NCBI GenBank assembly: GCA_029577135.1
Contig: JARQPW010000006.1
Span: 1-64,000, forward strand
From: Acidimicrobiales bacterium
GTDB lineage: Bacteria; Actinomycetota; Acidimicrobiia; Acidimicrobiales; MedAcidi-G1
DNA: 64,000 bases
Direction of reading: 5' to 3'
Shown in pieces: positions 27,678 through 36,274 of this stretch (position 1 is its first letter; every line of letters begins with the position of its first letter). The notes beneath the pieces were generated by a model. That model did no database searches. It was given only the letters and a program-made list of their open reading frames with translations, and had not been told where the DNA came from. The position numbers and the translations under genes are program-made.

Positions 27678-29804
27678 TCAGTCCAATAGGCCACTCTCCT
27701 CGAGTACCTGTTCGAAGGCGGCCGGACGTCCGGCGATGATGCCGTCGATGCCGAGGTCCAGCAGGTCGGCGTAGAAGGCGCCCTCCTCCTGCTCGACGCT
27801 GTCGGGCCACACCCAGACCTCGACGCCTGCCTCCTCGACGGCGGTGAAGAACGCCTCGATCAGGACCTCGACGCCCTCGTAGTTGGGTGGCACCTGGACC
27901 ACGGGGTGGTCGCCCAGGGCCTCGCCGCCGAGGATCCAGGCGATCATCTCGTCGGTGCCGGGGCTGGTGGCGACATCGGGGGCAGCCTCCTTGAAGGCAG
28001 CGACCACGTCGCTCGAGAACGAGACCACGACCACCGAGTCGCGCCGGTCGAGGGCATCGAGGTCGGCCACCAGGGCGGAAATGGCGTCGGCTGAGTGCTC
28101 GCCGCGGTTCTTGATCTCGACGTCGAGGGCGAGCGTCGGGAACGCCTCGGCGACCGACCGGAACGTCTCGATCCGGAAGTCGTCGGCGCTGAACCCCTCG
28201 GGTGGCTCGACGTCGCCGCTGCGGACGCCCCGGAACGGATAGTCGTCGTCGGCCAGGTCGCGGCAGGGCCAGCAGGTGGGTGACCACCACCAGGCGTTGT
28301 CGAGGGCCTGGAGCTCGGCGACGGTCATCTCGGCGACCATGCCCTCGCCGCCGGTGGTACCGGACACGTCGGCGTCGTGGTGGACCATGAGGACTCCGTC
28401 GGCGGTGATCCGCACGTCCATCTCGAGCAGGTCGACGCCGGCAGCAGCGGCCTGCCGGAAGGCGTACATGGTCGAGTGCGGATGGTCCTGGTCGCCGCCG
28501 GCGTGGGCCAGGTTGAGGGGCCGGTCGAGTGCCAGCAACTCTTCGATCGTCGGCGGCCGTGGCGGGAGGGTGGTCGTGGGGGGCGGCCGGCCCGGCGGGT
28601 CGTGGCGGGCGCAATCGCCGCCGACGACGTCGACGACGCGGTCGTGGCGGGTGCCTTCGGTGAGGGGCTTGGGCAAACCGGGATCGACGTAGACGTGGGG
28701 GTGGAAGTCCCAGCCCACCATCTGATCGTCGACGAAACGCACCTCGAGCACCACCGTCTCGCCCGCCACGTTGTGAAGGGGCGGGAACACGAAGTTGCCC
28801 AGCGAGTACGCCACCAGACGCCCGTCGCCAAGTTCGATGATCGGCTGGAGCACGTGTGGGTGGTGGCCCAGGATGATCGTCGCCCCGGCGGCGAGCAGTT
28901 TTTCGGCCAGGTTCTCCTGCTCGGCGGCCTGACAGGTCTCGTACTCGTCGCCCCAGTGGACGCTGACCACGACTACAGCGGCCGCCTTGGCGGCCGTGCG
29001 CACGCTGTCCAAGAAGCGCTCCTCCTGGGTGAGGGCCAGCGCCACACCGGACCGGGCCTCGTCGGCACCGAACCCGTACGGCTGGATGTGGGTGGCCGCC
29101 ACGAACGCCACCGCCGGACCGTCGGGAACCTGGACGATCCGGTGTGAGTAGGCCTCGGTGTCGTCGAAACCGGCGCCGACGACCGTCACCCTGGCGGCGG
29201 CCAGGGCATCGAGTGAATCGGTCAGGCCCACCTCGCCGTAGTCACGGGCGTGGTTGTTGGCCATCGCGACGACGTCGATGCCGGCGTCGGCGATCGTCTG
29301 CGCCGCGGTGAGCGGTGCCCGGAACACGAACATCTTGGTGGCGGCCGATCCCCGCTCGGTGATGGCCGTCTCCAGGTTGACAAAGGCGATGTCAGCCGAC
29401 GCCAGAGACGGTTCGAGCAACTCGAACGGGTCGAACCCACCCTGTTCGGGCCGCTCCATCAACACATCGCCGCCGGCCAGCAGCGTCCACTCCCTCGGCG
29501 GTCTGGTCGTCGTGGTCGTGGTGGTCGTCGAGGTGGTGGGGACGAGCGTGGTGGTCGTCGTGGTGGTGGGGACGAGCGTGGTGGTCGTCGTGGTGGTGGG
29601 GACGAGCGTGGTGGTGGTCTTGGTCGTGGTCGTGGTGGTGGGGACGAGCGTGGTGGTGGTCTTGGTCGTGGTCGTGGTGGTGGGGACGAGCGTGGTGGTG
29701 GTCGTAGTGGTGGTCGTGGTCGTCGTCGGGGTGACCGTCTCCCCGCCACCTCCACAGGCAGAGGAAAGGAGCGCGACGAGCAGAAGGGTGCGCAGTACCC
29801 GCAT
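27678..29804 (-). CDS. Lipoprotein fusing a CapA-like phosphoesterase to a glycerophosphodiester phosphodiesterase-like domain
   Basis: 708 residues. The signal peptide ends in the lipobox SSAC, followed by a Thr-rich linker (to about residue 103). Residues of about 105-400 match the PGA_cap/CapA metallophosphoesterase fold: LAGGDVLMER, FVNLETAIT, MANNHARDYG, ILGHHPHVLQP, YSLGNFVF. Residues of about 430-708 match GDPD: LLEMDVRITADG, MVHHDADV, LDVEIKNRG and the closing GIDGIIAGRP. In the GDPD part the usual HRG is HAGG and the usual PENT is PHST, while the metal Glu/Asp ligands remain. Both domains would act outside the membrane on envelope polymers or lipids. The in-frame extension upstream of 29804 is not used because the signal peptide starts there. 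Confidence 0.86.
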   Translation of the reverse strand: MRVLRTLLLVALLSSACGGGGETVTPTTTTTTTTTTTTLVPTTTTTTKTTTTLVPTTTTTTKTTTTLVPTTTTTTTLVPTTTTTTTLVPTTSTTTTTTTTRPPREWTLLAGGDVLMERPEQGGFDPFELLEPSLASADIAFVNLETAITERGSAATKMFVFRAPLTAAQTIADAGIDVVAMANNHARDYGEVGLTDSLDALAAARVTVVGAGFDDTEAYSHRIVQVPDGPAVAFVAATHIQPYGFGADEARSGVALALTQEERFLDSVRTAAKAAAVVVVSVHWGDEYETCQAAEQENLAEKLLAAGATIILGHHPHVLQPIIELGDGRLVAYSLGNFVFPPLHNVAGETVVLEVRFVDDQMVGWDFHPHVYVDPGLPKPLTEGTRHDRVVDVVGGDCARHDPPGRPPPTTTLPPRPPTIEELLALDRPLNLAHAGGDQDHPHSTMYAFRQAAAAGVDLLEMDVRITADGVLMVHHDADVSGTTGGEGMVAEMTVAELQALDNAWWWSPTCWPCRDLADDDYPFRGVRSGDVEPPEGFSADDFRIETFRSVAEAFPTLALDVEIKNRGEHSADAISALVADLDALDRRDSVVVVSFSSDVVAAFKEAAPDVATSPGTDEMIAWILGGEALGDHPVVQVPPNYEGVEVLIEAFFTAVEEAGVEVWVWPDSVEQEEGAFYADLLDLGIDGIIAGRPAAFEQVLEESGLLD
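29527..29730. repeat. Thr-linker tandem repeat of the CapA-GDPD lipoprotein
   Basis: A unit like GTGGTGGGGACGAGCGTGGTG recurs five times with spacers of GTGGTC/GTCTTG type. On the minus strand it encodes LVP-TTTTTT and LVP-TTTTTTKTTTT units. The spacing varies, pointing to slippage expansion. Confidence 0.8.
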
Positions 29805-29841
29805 GGCGCGACCGTAACCGGGAAGGTGCCATCGTGGAGGG

Positions 29842-30948
29842 GTGAGCGACCGACGCAACCCCAGACACGACGTGCTCGTGGTGTGCCCGCCGGGGCTCGA
29901 GGACCTGGTGGCCGCCGAGCTCGCCGGCCTCGGCGTGAAGCGCACACGGATCCACAAGGGGGCGGTGGCGACCGACCTCACCACCCGCCAGCTCTACGCC
30001 GCCAACAGGTCGTTGCGCTGCGCCACCCGGGTGCTGGTGCGGGTCGCCGGCTTCGCCGCCCGCTCGTTCGTCGACCTCGAGCGCCGCATCGGCGAGGTCG
30101 ATTGGACCCACTGGCTGACGGAGGATGTCCGACCCGCCTACCGGGTCACCTCCCGGGGCTCGCAACTCGTCCACACCGGCGCGATCGAGGAACGGTTCGC
30201 CAGGGCCCTGGGTGACGGCCACCCCGACGGTCCCGGGCAACTGGTCGTGGTCCGGGTCTCCCGGGACCGGTTCACCGTCAGCGTCGACTCGTCGGGGGCG
30301 CCGCTGCACATGCGGGGCTGGCGGCAGGCGACGGCAAAGGCACCACTGCGGGAGTCGGTGGCCGCAGGGATGCTCCTCGCGGCCGGCTGGGATCCGACGA
30401 CGCCGCTGATCGACCCGATGTGCGGCTCGGGAACCATTGCCATCGAGGCGGCGCTGTTCGCCGCAGGTCGGGCGCCGGGAGCGGGTCGCACCTTCGCGTT
30501 CCAGCAGTGGCCGTCGTTCGAGCCGGGCACCTGGGCCAGCGTGACGGCGACCCCGGAGGATCCTGTGGCCGTACTGCCGGCGATCATCGGCAGCGACCGG
30601 GATGCCGGAGCGGTCGAGGCCGCCCGGTCGAACGCCGAGCGGGCCAGCGTCGCCGAGCTGGTCGGGTTCCGGCAGGCGACCGTCTCCGACCTCGAGGCTC
30701 CAGGTGGAGGCCCTGGACACCTCGTCACCAATCCTCCCTGGGGCGGGCGGCTCTCACCCGGCGGCGACCTGCGGAACCTCTACGCGACGCTCGGGCGGGT
30801 CGCGGCAGAACGCCTTCCGGGGTGGGGGTTGGGCCTGCTGGTGGCCGACCGGTACCTCGCCCGCCAGGTGCGCCCGGGGCTCAGCGAGGCGTTACACCTC
30901 GACCTGGGCGGCCAGCGGGCCGTCTACCTGACGGGGTGGCTCAGCTGA
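29842..30948 (+). CDS. THUMP-domain RNA methyltransferase
   Basis: 368 residues. An N-terminal THUMP/ferredoxin-like part (about 1-160; CPPGLEDLVAAELAGLG, then VRVSRDRFTVSVDSSG) is joined to a Rossmann methyltransferase (about 165-368) with PLRESVAAGML, DPMCGSGTIAIEAA for SAM binding and NPPWGGR as the catalytic N-P-P-W motif of N2-guanine methyltransferases. It is related to the N-terminal half of RlmL and to Trm14, so an rRNA or tRNA m2G activity is likely. The GTG start has GGAGG almost directly before it. Its last eight bases overlap the end of the convergent lipoprotein gene. Confidence 0.88.
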   Translation: MSDRRNPRHDVLVVCPPGLEDLVAAELAGLGVKRTRIHKGAVATDLTTRQLYAANRSLRCATRVLVRVAGFAARSFVDLERRIGEVDWTHWLTEDVRPAYRVTSRGSQLVHTGAIEERFARALGDGHPDGPGQLVVVRVSRDRFTVSVDSSGAPLHMRGWRQATAKAPLRESVAAGMLLAAGWDPTTPLIDPMCGSGTIAIEAALFAAGRAPGAGRTFAFQQWPSFEPGTWASVTATPEDPVAVLPAIIGSDRDAGAVEAARSNAERASVAELVGFRQATVSDLEAPGGGPGHLVTNPPWGGRLSPGGDLRNLYATLGRVAAERLPGWGLGLLVADRYLARQVRPGLSEALHLDLGGQRAVYLTGWLS

Positions 30949-32410
30949 CGACGATGGTGGTGGTCATGTCGGGGTGGAGGGCACAGAAGAGCGTGTAGTC
31001 GCCGGGCTCCGAGGCGACGAACTCCCAGTTGTCGCCGGGTGCGAGGAGGCCGGAGTCGAACGAGTCGAGGTCGGGGGCGTCGGGGGTGCCGGCGCTGATG
31101 GTGTGGGGGACCGAGTCGCTGTTGTTGAAGTAGACGCCCTGTCCGACGTCGACCTCGACCTCCTTTTCGAAGGCGAAGTTGGTGATGAGCGTCTGGCGTG
31201 CGCCCTCGGGGAAGTCGCTGCCCTGGACCATGGCAGCTGAGCGCATGCTGGGGTTGTCGAGGAACGGGGCGATCGAGGAGTTCCACATCGAGAACACGCC
31301 CAGTTGGTTGTCGTGTTCGGGATCGACCCAGGCGTGGAGCATCCAACCGATGGAGTTGTGGAACCTGCCGCCCGCCTCCCGGCACTCCTCCTCGGTGACG
31401 AAGTTGTCACTGCCCTTGCTGTTCCCCCTGCAGAGGTTGAAGTGGGTGTGCCAGTTGTCGAGGTTGCCGCTGAAGCCCTCGGGGTGTTCGAGCCCGATCG
31501 TGTAGGGCGACAGGAGGAAGGCGGTGCCGACCAGCTGCAGCTGGTCGCCGTCCCAGACGCCTTCGCGGCACTGGCCGATTGCGCCGCTCGGCAACTGGTC
31601 GTCGGCCAGCGAGTAGAGGAGGATCTGTGGCCGGCCGGGGTCGAAGCCGTCGTTCATCGTGGACAGGTTGATGAAGTGTGATCCCATGTTCGGTGTCTGG
31701 ATCCTGTCCGAGATGAAGCCGTCGGCACACGTGTCGTTCACGTCCCGGTGCGCCTCCATGAACTCGTTCAGTTCGTCCAGTTCGGCGACGAGGTCCACCA
31801 ACTCGCCCGGTGTCAGATTGAGTTCGTCCGGGATCGGATCACCGCTCTCGAGCAACGCCCGCAACTCGACGTACGAACACGGCAGGTCAGGGTCCTGGCA
31901 CCTGACCTGGTCCCCGATCGGGCCCTCGACGAGGGTCGGAACCACGCCCGCCGAGGTCTCCCGGAAGACATAGCGGGTGTAGCCGGGAGCACCGCCGGCC
32001 TGGGGGTCCAGGTCGTCGGGGAGCAGGAAGGCCGAGTCGGCCTGCTTGAAGCCCGCCGCCTGGGCGATGTACTCCTGCATCTGTTCGGCGGTCTGGATCG
32101 AGTGGATGTCGATCGTGGTCGTCGGGGGAAGGGTGGTGGTCGTGGTGGTCGTGGTGGTCGTGGTGGTCGTGGTGGTGGTCGTGGTCGTGGTGGTGGTGGT
32201 CGTGGTCGGGGGAAGGGTGGTGGTCGTGGGGGTGGTGGTGGTCGTGGGGACTGCGATGGTCGTGGGAGCTGCGGTGGTCGTCGGCGCCGCCGTCGTCGTC
32301 GTGGGCACAGCGGTCGTCGTCGTGGGCAGGTCCCGGGTCAGGGACGTCGAGGCACAGGAGGCCACCAACAGGATCCCGAGGGTCAGTGGGACGAGGCGCA
32401 GGTTCGGCAC
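30941..32410 (-). CDS. Thr-linker lipoprotein with C-terminal cupredoxin-like domain
   Basis: 489 residues from a GTG start. The signal peptide ends in VASC, and a linker of Pro/Thr runs reaches about residue 100. The middle part (about 105-390) is unfamiliar; it has many His and Trp (NWHTHFNLC, IGWMLHAWVDPEHDN) and Cys residues that may form disulfides. The last 90 residues look like a plastocyanin-type cupredoxin: a His in VPHTIS and CALHPDM at the end give the Cys, His and Met ligands of a type 1 copper site. It is probably an exported electron carrier or copper-binding sensor fused to an unknown domain. Confidence 0.78.
   Translation of the reverse strand: MPNLRLVPLTLGILLVASCASTSLTRDLPTTTTAVPTTTTAAPTTTAAPTTIAVPTTTTTPTTTTLPPTTTTTTTTTTTTTTTTTTTTTTTTTLPPTTTIDIHSIQTAEQMQEYIAQAAGFKQADSAFLLPDDLDPQAGGAPGYTRYVFRETSAGVVPTLVEGPIGDQVRCQDPDLPCSYVELRALLESGDPIPDELNLTPGELVDLVAELDELNEFMEAHRDVNDTCADGFISDRIQTPNMGSHFINLSTMNDGFDPGRPQILLYSLADDQLPSGAIGQCREGVWDGDQLQLVGTAFLLSPYTIGLEHPEGFSGNLDNWHTHFNLCRGNSKGSDNFVTEEECREAGGRFHNSIGWMLHAWVDPEHDNQLGVFSMWNSSIAPFLDNPSMRSAAMVQGSDFPEGARQTLITNFAFEKEVEVDVGQGVYFNNSDSVPHTISAGTPDAPDLDSFDSGLLAPGDNWEFVASEPGDYTLFCALHPDMTTTIVVS
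32114..32260. repeat. Low-complexity Thr-codon repeat in a lipoprotein linker
   Basis: Almost pure GTGGTC/GTGGTG triplet runs, bounded by two GGGGGAAGGGTGGTGGTC blocks near 32125 and 32208. They encode an uninterrupted Thr tract between LPP motifs on the minus strand. Confidence 0.8.
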
Positions 32411-32441
32411 AGGGCGATTCTTCCAGACGGGAACGTGAACG

Positions 32442-33695
32442 TCAGGGCAGCATCGCCGGAGTGATGCGGTAGTCGGGATCGACCGTGCGAGGCCCCTCCC
32501 GCCGGGCGAGGGCGGCCTCGACGGCCGGCGCCAGTCGCTCCTCCTTGGCAGCGACGAGGCCGGGATCCCGCTCCTTGAACTCGGGCATGACCTCGGCGGC
32601 GAAGAGCTCCATCGACTCGCAGATGTCCTCGTGGCGGTTCCGCCCGGCCTGGCTGATGAAGATCACCTGGTCGATACCGGAATCCTCATACTGGCGCATC
32701 AGCGGCCGGATCTGGTCAGGCGTGCCGATCGCACCGCGCAGCGAAAGGACCCCCTGCTCGCCCTCGAGCTGAGCCCGGAGCTCGACGTTCTTCTGCGCCG
32801 CGGTCGCACGGTCGAATCCGTAGGCGCTGCGGTTCTTCTCGAACTCGGCCCACACGTCGGTGGTTCCCGGTTGGTGCTGCCCGTAGACGTAGAAGTGGCC
32901 GAGCGAATAGCCGAAGAAGTGGACGCCGTCGATGCCCCGGTCGATGGCGGTGGCCTCGTCCTCGTGGCACATCAGGGGCAGGACGCTGGCCATGTTGGCG
33001 TTGACGGCGAAACCTGCCGGCACGCACGCCTCGGAGGCGATGGTCGAGTAGTAGTCATCGACCCAGAACTTCGCCTCGTCGGGCTCGACGAACGCGAACG
33101 TGAGGGCCCCGACGCCCTTCGTGGCGGCGAGGTGGATGGTCTCCCGCTGGCTGCAGGCCAACCAGAGCGGTGGGTGCGGCTTCTGGAACGGCTTGGGCAC
33201 CACGTTCCGGGGCGGCATCTGGAGGAACTCGCCGTCCCAGCCGGCGAAGGGCTCCTCGACCATCATCCTGCTGGCGGCCTCGATGTGGTCGAGCCACTGT
33301 GCCCGCTTGGTCTCGCGCTCGATGCCGAAGCCCTCCAGCTCGGCCCTTGACGACGACTCCCCGGTCCCGAACTCGACACGGCCGTCCGAAATCAGGTCGA
33401 GGGTGTTGATGCGCTCCACGACGCGGGCCGTGTGGTTGTAGGAACCGGGCAGCAGGACGATGCCGTGGCCCAGGCGGATGTTGGTGGTGCGCTGGCTGGC
33501 GGCGGCGAGGAACACCTCGGGGGCCGAACTGTGGCTGTACTCCTCGAGGAAGTGGTGTTCGACCTCCCAGACGTGGTCGAAGCCCAACTGGTCGGCCAAC
33601 TCAACCTGGTCGAGGGCGTCCTTGAGCAACTGGTGCTCGTCGCCCTCTTTCCAGGGCCGGGGAATCTGGTGCTCGTAGAAGATGCCGAACTTCAT
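32442..33695 (-). CDS. LLM class flavin-dependent oxidoreductase
   Basis: A 417-residue bacterial-luciferase-like monooxygenase. MKFGIFYEHQIPRPW at the N-terminus, FDHVWEVEHHFLEEYSHSSAPE and LGHGIVLLPG are typical of the longer FMN-type LLM proteins. It also has the EFGTGESSSRAELEGF and PPLWLACSQRET segments. It differs from the other three LLM genes here in length and N-terminus and may use FMNH2 instead of F420. The start at 33695 is fixed by the barrel's first strand; the frame continues open upstream through the divergent YceI gene. Confidence 0.87.
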   Translation of the reverse strand: MKFGIFYEHQIPRPWKEGDEHQLLKDALDQVELADQLGFDHVWEVEHHFLEEYSHSSAPEVFLAAASQRTTNIRLGHGIVLLPGSYNHTARVVERINTLDLISDGRVEFGTGESSSRAELEGFGIERETKRAQWLDHIEAASRMMVEEPFAGWDGEFLQMPPRNVVPKPFQKPHPPLWLACSQRETIHLAATKGVGALTFAFVEPDEAKFWVDDYYSTIASEACVPAGFAVNANMASVLPLMCHEDEATAIDRGIDGVHFFGYSLGHFYVYGQHQPGTTDVWAEFEKNRSAYGFDRATAAQKNVELRAQLEGEQGVLSLRGAIGTPDQIRPLMRQYEDSGIDQVIFISQAGRNRHEDICESMELFAAEVMPEFKERDPGLVAAKEERLAPAVEAALARREGPRTVDPDYRITPAMLP

Positions 33696-33801
33696 CGACC
33701 GGACCCTAGGACAGCGCCCTCGCCCGAGCCGGATCGGCCGGTTGGGAACACATACGATGGGGAGCGGAAACAGCCCGAGCGCCAGTGGCAGAGAGGCTTC
33801 G

Positions 33802-34677
33802 ATGCGACGCAACGTGGTGATGGGGGTGGTCGGCGCTGCCGTGGTCCTTGCGGCAGCCGTCTGGTTCTTCGTGCTGCGCGACACCGCCCCGCCGGCGCCG
33901 GACCTCGGTAGTGCCGCAGCGGTGGCCGCCGCCGCCCAGACGACGACGGCCACGACCGAGGCGCCCACGACGACCGAGGCGCCCACCACGACGATCGAGG
34001 CGCCCACCACGACGATCGAGGCGCCCACCACGACGATCGAGGCGCCCACCACGACGATCGAGGCGGCCACGACGACCACGACGACGACCGAGGCGCCCAC
34101 CACCACCATTGCTGCCCTCGGCGACGAGATCTCCGGCACCTGGACGGTCGATACGTCGATCGGCTCCTTCTCGGAATTCACCAGTGCCTACGTCGGCTTC
34201 CGGGTCGAGGAGGAGCTCGCTCGTGGGATCGGCTCCGCAACGGCCGTGGGTCGCACCCCGATCGTGTCCGGCACCTTCGAACTCGACGGCGCCACGCTGG
34301 TGGCCGCCGAGATCATCGCCGACCTGAGCAAGATCCGCACCGACCGCGCCGGACGGGACGGCAAGGTCAAGCAGGCCCTCGACACCGGCAACCACCCGGA
34401 GGCGACCTTCACGCTGTTCGGACCCGTCGACCTCGGCGACCTACCCGTCGAGGGGGCCGAGGTCGCGATGACAGCAGCGGGCACCCTCATGATCAAGGGC
34501 GTCACCAACGACATCCAGGTCGACCTGGCCGCCACGCTCGTCGGCGAGATCGTGACCGTCGTCGGCACCTTCGACATCACGTTCGCCGACTACGGGGTCG
34601 AAGCGCCGTCCGCGCCGATCGTCGTGTCGGTCGAGGACCACGGGGTCGTCGAGATCCAGTTGTTCCTGACCCGATAG
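33802..34677 (+). CDS. YceI family protein with membrane anchor and Thr-rich linker
   Basis: 291 residues. A single N-terminal membrane segment (about residues 5-24, VVGAAVVLAAAVWFFVL) is not followed by a lipobox Cys, so it is a signal anchor. Residues of about 45-105 are an EAPTTTI repeat linker. Residues of about 110-291 form the YceI-like lipocalin beta barrel: GTWTVDTSIGSF start, GFRVEEEL, SGTFELDG, NHPEATF and IKGVTNDIQV. YceI proteins bind isoprenoid or amphiphilic ligands outside the cytoplasm. GAGAGG is five bases before the ATG. The MFS transporter begins three bases after the stop. Confidence 0.88.
   Translation: MRRNVVMGVVGAAVVLAAAVWFFVLRDTAPPAPDLGSAAAVAAAAQTTTATTEAPTTTEAPTTTIEAPTTTIEAPTTTIEAPTTTIEAATTTTTTTEAPTTTIAALGDEISGTWTVDTSIGSFSEFTSAYVGFRVEEELARGIGSATAVGRTPIVSGTFELDGATLVAAEIIADLSKIRTDRAGRDGKVKQALDTGNHPEATFTLFGPVDLGDLPVEGAEVAMTAAGTLMIKGVTNDIQVDLAATLVGEIVTVVGTFDITFADYGVEAPSAPIVVSVEDHGVVEIQLFLTR
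33961..34062. repeat. 21-base tandem repeat in the YceI linker
   Basis: An 18-base unit (33961-33978) is followed by four perfect copies of a 21-base unit beginning GCGCCCACCACGACG, encoding APTTTIE. Copy identity suggests recent expansion. Confidence 0.85.
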
Positions 34678-34680
34678 CCC

Positions 34681-35961
34681 GTGGGGAAGGCGCCGGGTCC
34701 TGACGCAGGGGACGCACGAGAGGCACCGATTCGACGGCCCTTCGGGACGTTGGCCCCGCTGCGCCATGTCTCGTTCGCACGGTTCCTGCTGGCGAACACG
34801 GTCTGCACCGTGGGCCAGTTCCTGCAGGGCCTGGCCGTGCCCTTCCTCATCAACCAGATGACCGACTCGAACACCTGGGTCGGAGCTGCAGCGTTCGCCT
34901 CCCTGATCCCCGCCGTCGTGTCGACGCCGATCTCGGGCACACTCGCCGACCGCGTCGACCGGAAGCGGATACTCGTGGCGGCCTACGTCCTCCAGGGCTT
35001 CATCACCGGTGGTCTGTTGGCCCTCCACCTGGCCGACCTGCTCACCCCCTGGCGGATCCTCGGGCTGCTCCTGGCCTCCGGCGCCGTCGCCGGCTTCCAG
35101 TGGGCCCCGATCCAGAGCCTCAGCGCGGTGCTCGTGCCCCGGGAAGTGCTGCCGCAGGCGATCCGCCTGCTGTCGATCTCCTTCACGGTCGGACGTTCGG
35201 TCGGGCCGGCGGCGGCGGCCCTGATGCTGGCGTTCGCCGGCCCGGGCCTCGCCTTCGGCGGGACGGTCGGCTGCTACCTGATCGGCCTCCTGCTGCTCAC
35301 CACCGTGCACAGCCACTGGGAGCCCGGCGAGGCGTCCGAGCCCTTTTTCGCCCAGTTCCGGGCGGGCATCGCGTACGTCCGTGCCACCCCGTCCATCCGG
35401 CTGGCATTGCGCCTCTCGTTCACGATGGCCTTCCTCGGCGCGGCCTTCGCCTACACGCTGACCGCAGGGGTGGCGGACGACCTGTTCCGCGCCGGTGGCG
35501 GTGGACTGGGCGCCCTGGCCCTGATGCTGGGCCTCGGGTCCGTGCTCGGTGGCGTCTTCATCTCGGGTCCCGGTGGGCGGATCCGACGTTCACGCCTCGA
35601 GGCGGCCGTCGCCCTGGTCTTCGCCTTCGGCATGCTGATCGTGACCGCCACCCCGTGGCTGGCCGTCGGCTTCGTGGGCTACTTCGTGATGGGGATGGCA
35701 CACATGCTCCACGGTGTCACGGTGAACACGGCCCTCCAACTGCAACTTGACGAGGAGTATCGCGGCCGGGTCATGTCCGTGTGGCTCGTCGCCCTGCTCG
35801 GGGGGCTGCCCCTAGGCTCCTTTGCCGGCGGCGTGCTCGGCGACCTCCTCGGGATGCGTTGGGTGATGCTCGGCTATGCCGTGCTGCTGGCCGGAGTGGT
35901 CGGCAGCATGGCGCGTGGCGACGGCCTCGCCCTGCTCGACGACGAGTCTCCTTATGACTAA
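34681..35961 (+). CDS. MFS transporter (EntS-like MFS_3 group)
   Basis: 426 residues with about 12 hydrophobic segments. SGTLADRVDRKRIL is the loop 2-3 motif A of the major facilitator family, and a second half-motif follows near LDEEYRGRVMSVW, typical of the MFS_3 enterobactin-exporter-like group. It probably exports a small hydrophobic compound or drug by proton antiport. The GTG start lies three bases after the YceI stop, indicating co-transcription. The substrate is unknown. Confidence 0.88.
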   Translation: MGKAPGPDAGDAREAPIRRPFGTLAPLRHVSFARFLLANTVCTVGQFLQGLAVPFLINQMTDSNTWVGAAAFASLIPAVVSTPISGTLADRVDRKRILVAAYVLQGFITGGLLALHLADLLTPWRILGLLLASGAVAGFQWAPIQSLSAVLVPREVLPQAIRLLSISFTVGRSVGPAAAALMLAFAGPGLAFGGTVGCYLIGLLLLTTVHSHWEPGEASEPFFAQFRAGIAYVRATPSIRLALRLSFTMAFLGAAFAYTLTAGVADDLFRAGGGGLGALALMLGLGSVLGGVFISGPGGRIRRSRLEAAVALVFAFGMLIVTATPWLAVGFVGYFVMGMAHMLHGVTVNTALQLQLDEEYRGRVMSVWLVALLGGLPLGSFAGGVLGDLLGMRWVMLGYAVLLAGVVGSMARGDGLALLDDESPYD

Positions 35962-36022
35962 CACGTTTGCGGGGATGTCCGATCATGGGGGACAATGGGG
36001 TCATGTGGACAGGAGGTAGCAC

Positions 36023-36274
36023 GTGACTGATCCAGGCGAGGCGTCCGAGCACCTGCTCGAGGCGATGACGGCACTCGAGGAACTGTCGCGGGTGAGCACG
36101 CCCGCACAGGCGGCCGAGGAACTGGATCCGGTCGTCCTGCAGGCGTTCTGGCGCGAGTGGCCGCAAACGAGTGTCTGGGCGGGCACACTGTGGCGGGTAC
36201 TGAATCGGGACCTCGAGCGGCCTGCGACCCAGCAACGCGATCCCGAACTCGATGAAGTGGGAGGAACGGGCTGA
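36023..36274 (+). CDS. Small hypothetical protein translationally coupled to a CBS protein
   Basis: 83 residues, acidic and probably helical, with no recognisable domain and no signal peptide; WREWPQTSVWAGTLWRVLNRDLER is its only Trp-rich patch (about residues 43-66). A strong AGGAGG six bases before the GTG supports translation. Its stop overlaps the next ATG in TGATG, so the two proteins are probably made in fixed ratio and may interact. Confidence 0.7.
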   Translation: MTDPGEASEHLLEAMTALEELSRVSTPAQAAEELDPVVLQAFWREWPQTSVWAGTLWRVLNRDLERPATQQRDPELDEVGGTG

